The translations under genes and the position numbers were made by a program. A DNA stretch of 15,027 nt, from assembly GCA_017464225.1 (NCBI GenBank), contig JAFUDW010000141.1:1-15027 (forward strand), in the 5' to 3' direction. The stretch's first letter is position 1, and each line of letters opens with the position of its first letter. The notes beneath the pieces were generated by a model. That model did no database searches, was not told where the DNA came from, and worked only from the letters and a program-made list of their open reading frames with translations. This DNA is from Clostridia bacterium. GTDB taxonomy: Bacteria > Bacillota_A > Clostridia > Christensenellales > Aristaeellaceae. This document shows positions 12,489-15,027 of the stretch, in pieces.

Positions 12489-13619
12489 ATGAAAGCCATC
12501 GTCAACGGAAAAATCCTGCTGCCTCAGGGCGAATTGCAGGATCAAGCGCTGATATTTGACCAAACGATCCTGGATATTTGCCAGCAGCCCCCTGCCGGCT
12601 GCGAAGTGATCGATGCCGGGGGGCTGTACGTATCCCCGGGGTTTGTGGACGTGCATATTCACGGCTACCGGGGCGCCGACGCCTCGGACGGCGACGTGGA
12701 AGGCCTGCGCCGGATGGCCCGGGGCATCCTGGCCAACGGCGTTACCAGCTTTTTGCCCACCACCATGACGGTTTCCTGGGAGGAGCTAAAGGCCGCCTTT
12801 GCCGCCATCCGCGCTTTTATGCCGGAGAGCGCCGCGCCGGAATTTGATGGCGCTCAGGCGCTGGGCTGCCATGCCGAAGGCCCCTTCATTAACCCCAATA
12901 AAAAAGGCGCCCAGGCGGAGGGCGCCATCCTGCCGCCGGACGCTCAAAAGCTGCTGGCCCACAGCGATATCATTCGTCTGGTGACCCTGGCGCCCGAAAT
13001 GCCGGGCGCGCTGGAATGCATTGGAGCGGTGCGCGGCAGCATGCGCGTATCCATCGGGCATACCGACGCTTCCTACGAGCAGGCCATGGCCGGCTTGGCG
13101 GCCGGGGCCGATCATTTTACCCATACCTTCAACGCCATGACCGGGCTTGTGCACCGCTCGCCCGGCGTGGTGGGCGCGGCGCTGGCCAGCGGCGGCTATG
13201 CCGAACTGATCGCCGATACCTTCCATGTGCATCCCGCGGCCTTTACCGTGATGCGCCGGTGTAAGGGCGATCATCTGTTATTGATCACCGACTGCACCCG
13301 GGCGGGCGGCCTGGCCGACGGCCAGTACACTCTGGGCGGACAGCCGATCTTTGTGAAGGGGATCGAATGCCGCCTGGCGGATGGCACCATTGCGGGCAGC
13401 GTGCTGCGCATGAACGATGCGGTGCGCAACTACCGCGATCATACGGGCGCGCCCATGCATGAAGCGGTGGCCTGCGCCTCGCTGTACCCGGCGCGTTCCA
13501 TCGGTGCGGAAGCGAGCAAGGGCTCGCTGGACCCGGGCAAGGATGCCGATATCCTGCTGCTGGACGGCGATTGCCGGGTGCGGCGCGTTTGGCGCAAGGG
13601 ACGGGAAGCGGCGCTGTAA
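12489..13619 (+). CDS. nagA: N-acetylglucosamine-6-phosphate deacetylase
   Basis: This 376-residue cytoplasmic amidohydrolase removes acetate from N-acetylglucosamine-6-phosphate, giving glucosamine-6-phosphate for glycolysis or wall synthesis. Length is normal for the family (about 380). Visible motifs are PGFVDVHIHG (His56, His58), metal ligand Glu130 in GCHAEGPFINPNKKGA, His191 in SIGHTDAS, His212 in THTFNAMTGLVHRSPG, and catalytic Asp268 in LITDCTRAGG. The C-terminal LDPGKDADILLLD strand returns to the small beta domain. AAGGAG at 12473-12478 sets the start at 12489. It stands alone: no nagB, PTS or regulator gene is next to it, and it has its own promoter. The stop lies 1 bp from the end of the convergent VanZ-like gene. 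Confidence 0.95.
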   Translation: MKAIVNGKILLPQGELQDQALIFDQTILDICQQPPAGCEVIDAGGLYVSPGFVDVHIHGYRGADASDGDVEGLRRMARGILANGVTSFLPTTMTVSWEELKAAFAAIRAFMPESAAPEFDGAQALGCHAEGPFINPNKKGAQAEGAILPPDAQKLLAHSDIIRLVTLAPEMPGALECIGAVRGSMRVSIGHTDASYEQAMAGLAAGADHFTHTFNAMTGLVHRSPGVVGAALASGGYAELIADTFHVHPAAFTVMRRCKGDHLLLITDCTRAGGLADGQYTLGGQPIFVKGIECRLADGTIAGSVLRMNDAVRNYRDHTGAPMHEAVACASLYPARSIGAEASKGSLDPGKDADILLLDGDCRVRRVWRKGREAAL

Positions 13620-13620
13620 C

Positions 13621-14112
13621 TCAGCGCTTTCCCGCCCGGCGGCGGAGCAGCGCGATCACGGCCAGCGTCAGCAGCGCGCCGGTGAGCGCGCCGGCGCTGT
13701 CAATGCCCACGTCCACGGGCGAGGGCCCGCGGCCCGATACATACTTCTGGTGCAGCTCGTCCGTACAGGCGTACAGCGTGGTCAGCACCCAGGCGACGGG
13801 CAGCGCGGGCAGCAGCCTGCCATCGGTTCGGCGCACCGAAAAGTACCGGAACAGCAGCGCGCCCAGCAGGGCAAACTCCGAAAAATGCGCCAGCTTGCGG
13901 ATGATCAGCTCCAGGGACTTCCGGTAAGGCCGCTGCTGAGCGGCCGTCATATCCTTATACCCCGGCACAAAAACGCTCAGCACAAAATCCGTGACCTTGC
14001 CGCTGAAGGAGCTGGACTGCTTGTCATCCTGGGACGAAAAAAAGAAAATCAGCGCCATGGTGATAAAAATGGCGATCAGCAGCGCCAAAAGCAGTTTTTT
14101 TCTGGAACGCAT
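13621..14112 (-). CDS. VanZ-like family membrane protein
   Basis: This is a 163-residue protein with four predicted membrane segments: about residues 6-25 (LLLALLIAIFITMALIFFF), one around LAHFSEFALLGALLF, one around PVAWVLTTLYAC, and a C-terminal one (AGALTGALLTLAVIALL). VanZ hallmarks are IRKLAHFSEF and CTDELHQKYVSGRGPSPVDV followed by GIDSAGA. VanZ itself gives low teicoplanin resistance in enterococci, but the biochemical role of most relatives in Clostridia is unknown, so no resistance is implied. An in-frame upstream ATG at 14160 exists, but AAGGAG is correctly spaced for ATG at 14112 and the charged start MRSRKK fits a membrane protein. The gene has its own candidate promoter and faces nagA tail to tail. 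Confidence 0.88.
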   Translation of the reverse strand: MRSRKKLLLALLIAIFITMALIFFFSSQDDKQSSSFSGKVTDFVLSVFVPGYKDMTAAQQRPYRKSLELIIRKLAHFSEFALLGALLFRYFSVRRTDGRLLPALPVAWVLTTLYACTDELHQKYVSGRGPSPVDVGIDSAGALTGALLTLAVIALLRRRAGKR

Positions 14113-14148
14113 CAAGCTCTCCTTCCATTTTGATGGGGATACCGGATG

Positions 14149-14157
14149 ATCATAGCA
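14149..14157 (-). promoter_or_regulatory. Extended -10 promoter candidate for the VanZ-like gene
   Basis: Reverse strand TGCTATGAT: a TG dinucleotide one base before a TATGAT -10 box. No good -35 hexamer is present upstream, consistent with an extended -10 promoter. Start would be near 14142, with a leader of about 30 nt. Confidence 0.45.
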
Positions 14158-14261
14158 CAAATCCAGGGAAAGGAAAAGGGGAAGGGCATTTTTGCACAGT
14201 CATCCAGGCCAGTTCCGGAAAAAATGGAAGGCCCCGCCAGCCATCATCGCCGGCACGTTTT

Positions 14262-14282
14262 CTTTCTTTTTCCAAAAGAAAG
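14262..14282. repeat. AT-rich perfect inverted repeat between the BaiN-like and VanZ-like genes
   Basis: CTTTCTTTT (14262-14270) and AAAAGAAAG (14274-14282) form a perfect 9-bp stem with a 3-nt loop, 12 bp past the stop of the flavoprotein gene. No T-run follows on either strand, so it is not a textbook terminator. It could stabilise the 3' end of that transcript. The rest of 14158-14294 shows no gene. Confidence 0.45.
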
Positions 14283-14294
14283 CGCGTACTCCCC

Positions 14295-15027
14295 CTATCT
14301 CTCCCGCGCCGCGCTCTCCCCTGCCAGCAGCCCGCAGGCAAAGGCGAATTGCAGGTTGAAGCCGCCGCAGTCGCCGTCCACGTTGAGCATTTCGCCGCAG
14401 GCGTACAGGCCGGGCAGGCGAAGGCATTGCAGCGTGGCGGGATCAAAGTCCGCGGTATCGATGCCGCCCTGGGTGACCTGGGCCTGATCAAAGCCCCGCA
14501 CGCCGGTAACGGCCAACGGGTATGCGCAGAGCAGGCGGGGCAAATCGGCCTGGGGCGCTTTTTGCAGCTTTTCCCGCAGCAGGCGCGGCAGCGCGCCCAG
14601 CAGCGGATCGCCGGGCAGCGCGCGCCTGCGGTCCTCCAGCCACCGGCGCAGGCCCGCCTCATTGCTCCCGGGCGGGAGCGGCGCTTGGCGGCCCATCACG
14701 TAATCTCCCAGCCCCATGGCGGGCGAAAAATCGATATACAGCATTGCCTTTTTGCCCGCCCGGAGCAGGTTCCCGGCCTCCCGGGCCAGCTGCATGGCGC
14801 AGACGCCGCTGACGCCGTAATCGGCAAAGAGCGCCTCGCCCTGGGCGCAGGCCACGGGTTTTCCGTCGCCGCACAGCGTCAGCACGGCAGGCAGCCGCAG
14901 CCCCGATAGCCCCTTCAAGGGGGCTTTTTCTGTCTCCAGGGGGGAGAGCGCCGGCGACGGCGCGATCAGGCGGCAGCCCAGGCTCGTGAGCAACGCGTAA
15001 GCGTTGACCGCGCCCAGCTTGGGAGCG
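14295..15027 (-). CDS. BaiN/RdsA family NAD(P)/FAD-dependent oxidoreductase, C-terminal part (5' end outside window)
   Basis: The reverse strand is open from the right edge to a TAG at 14297-14295, giving about 243 residues of the C-terminal part of a HI0933-like flavoprotein. The internal segment reads KLGAVNAYALLTSLGCRL, then PSPALSPL, and the middle shows the family's inserted domain (GVSGVCAMQLAREAG, then IDFSPAMGLGDYV). The C-terminus carries the diagnostic FAD-contact block TQGGIDTADFDPATL with LPGLYACGEMLNVDGDCGGF and NLQFAFACGLLAGESAA. The N-terminal GxGxxG dinucleotide motif lies outside the window. The family is named after BaiN, proposed to reduce bile-acid intermediates, but most members are uncharacterised and the substrate here is unknown. 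An apparent TTG start at 14993 is only internal, because homologous sequence continues upstream of it to the edge. Confidence 0.9.
   Translation of the reverse strand, partial: APKLGAVNAYALLTSLGCRLIAPSPALSPLETEKAPLKGLSGLRLPAVLTLCGDGKPVACAQGEALFADYGVSGVCAMQLAREAGNLLRAGKKAMLYIDFSPAMGLGDYVMGRQAPLPPGSNEAGLRRWLEDRRRALPGDPLLGALPRLLREKLQKAPQADLPRLLCAYPLAVTGVRGFDQAQVTQGGIDTADFDPATLQCLRLPGLYACGEMLNVDGDCGGFNLQFAFACGLLAGESAARER

Noticed and set aside
14113..14160. Upstream start for the VanZ-like protein adding 16 residues
   Set aside because: The extension is not family-like, would overlap the candidate -10 region, and AAGGAG is correctly spaced for ATG at 14112.

Overview
The window looks like chromosome from a GC-rich, gut-type member of the Bacillota, class Clostridia. 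The support is strong AGGAGG-type ribosome sites, a MarR-controlled ABC exporter, AsnA, a VanZ-like protein, a BaiN/RdsA-type flavoprotein and a GH3 beta-glucosidase with the rearranged domain order known from rumen Clostridia. I see no phage, transposon, CRISPR, rRNA or tRNA. The species assignment is inference only.

Layout. (A) 1-2979, minus strand: a family-5 extracellular solute-binding protein, running off the left edge, preceded by a ceramidase-like protein gene. Each gene has its own sigma-A-like promoter, and both promoters carry the same 34-bp element (27 of 34 bases identical) spanning and upstream of the -35 box, so they probably share a regulator. (B) 2980-10050, plus strand: a MarR regulator, two ABC exporter half-transporters forming a typical asymmetric heterodimer, and a cytoplasmic GH3 beta-glucosidase. 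The spacings are 4-bp overlap, 0 bp and 63 bp. A near-palindrome over the marR -10 box is a likely autoregulatory operator, and a perfect 10-bp GC hairpin follows the glucosidase. (C) 10071-12315, plus strand: asnA (ammonia-dependent asparagine synthetase) and a TIGR00300/LOR-SDH-type ornithine cyclodeaminase, 11 bp apart, with a good promoter and a clear intrinsic terminator. (D) 12438-13619, plus strand: nagA with its own promoter and an inverted repeat over the -35 box. (E) 13621-15027, minus strand: a VanZ-like membrane protein convergent with nagA, and the C-terminal part of a BaiN/RdsA flavoprotein running off the right edge.

Functional reading (inference). Module B could let the cell hydrolyse imported or diffusing beta-glucosides and expel the toxic aglycone, with MarR sensing it. 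Module C pairs an enzyme expected to release ammonia from ornithine with one that consumes free ammonia to make asparagine. Module A would link uptake of a peptide-like or other small solute to an intracellular amidase-like enzyme of unknown substrate. None of these is proven from sequence. The most unusual signals are the duplicated promoter element, the exporter-glucosidase operon and the asnA/ornithine cyclodeaminase pair.
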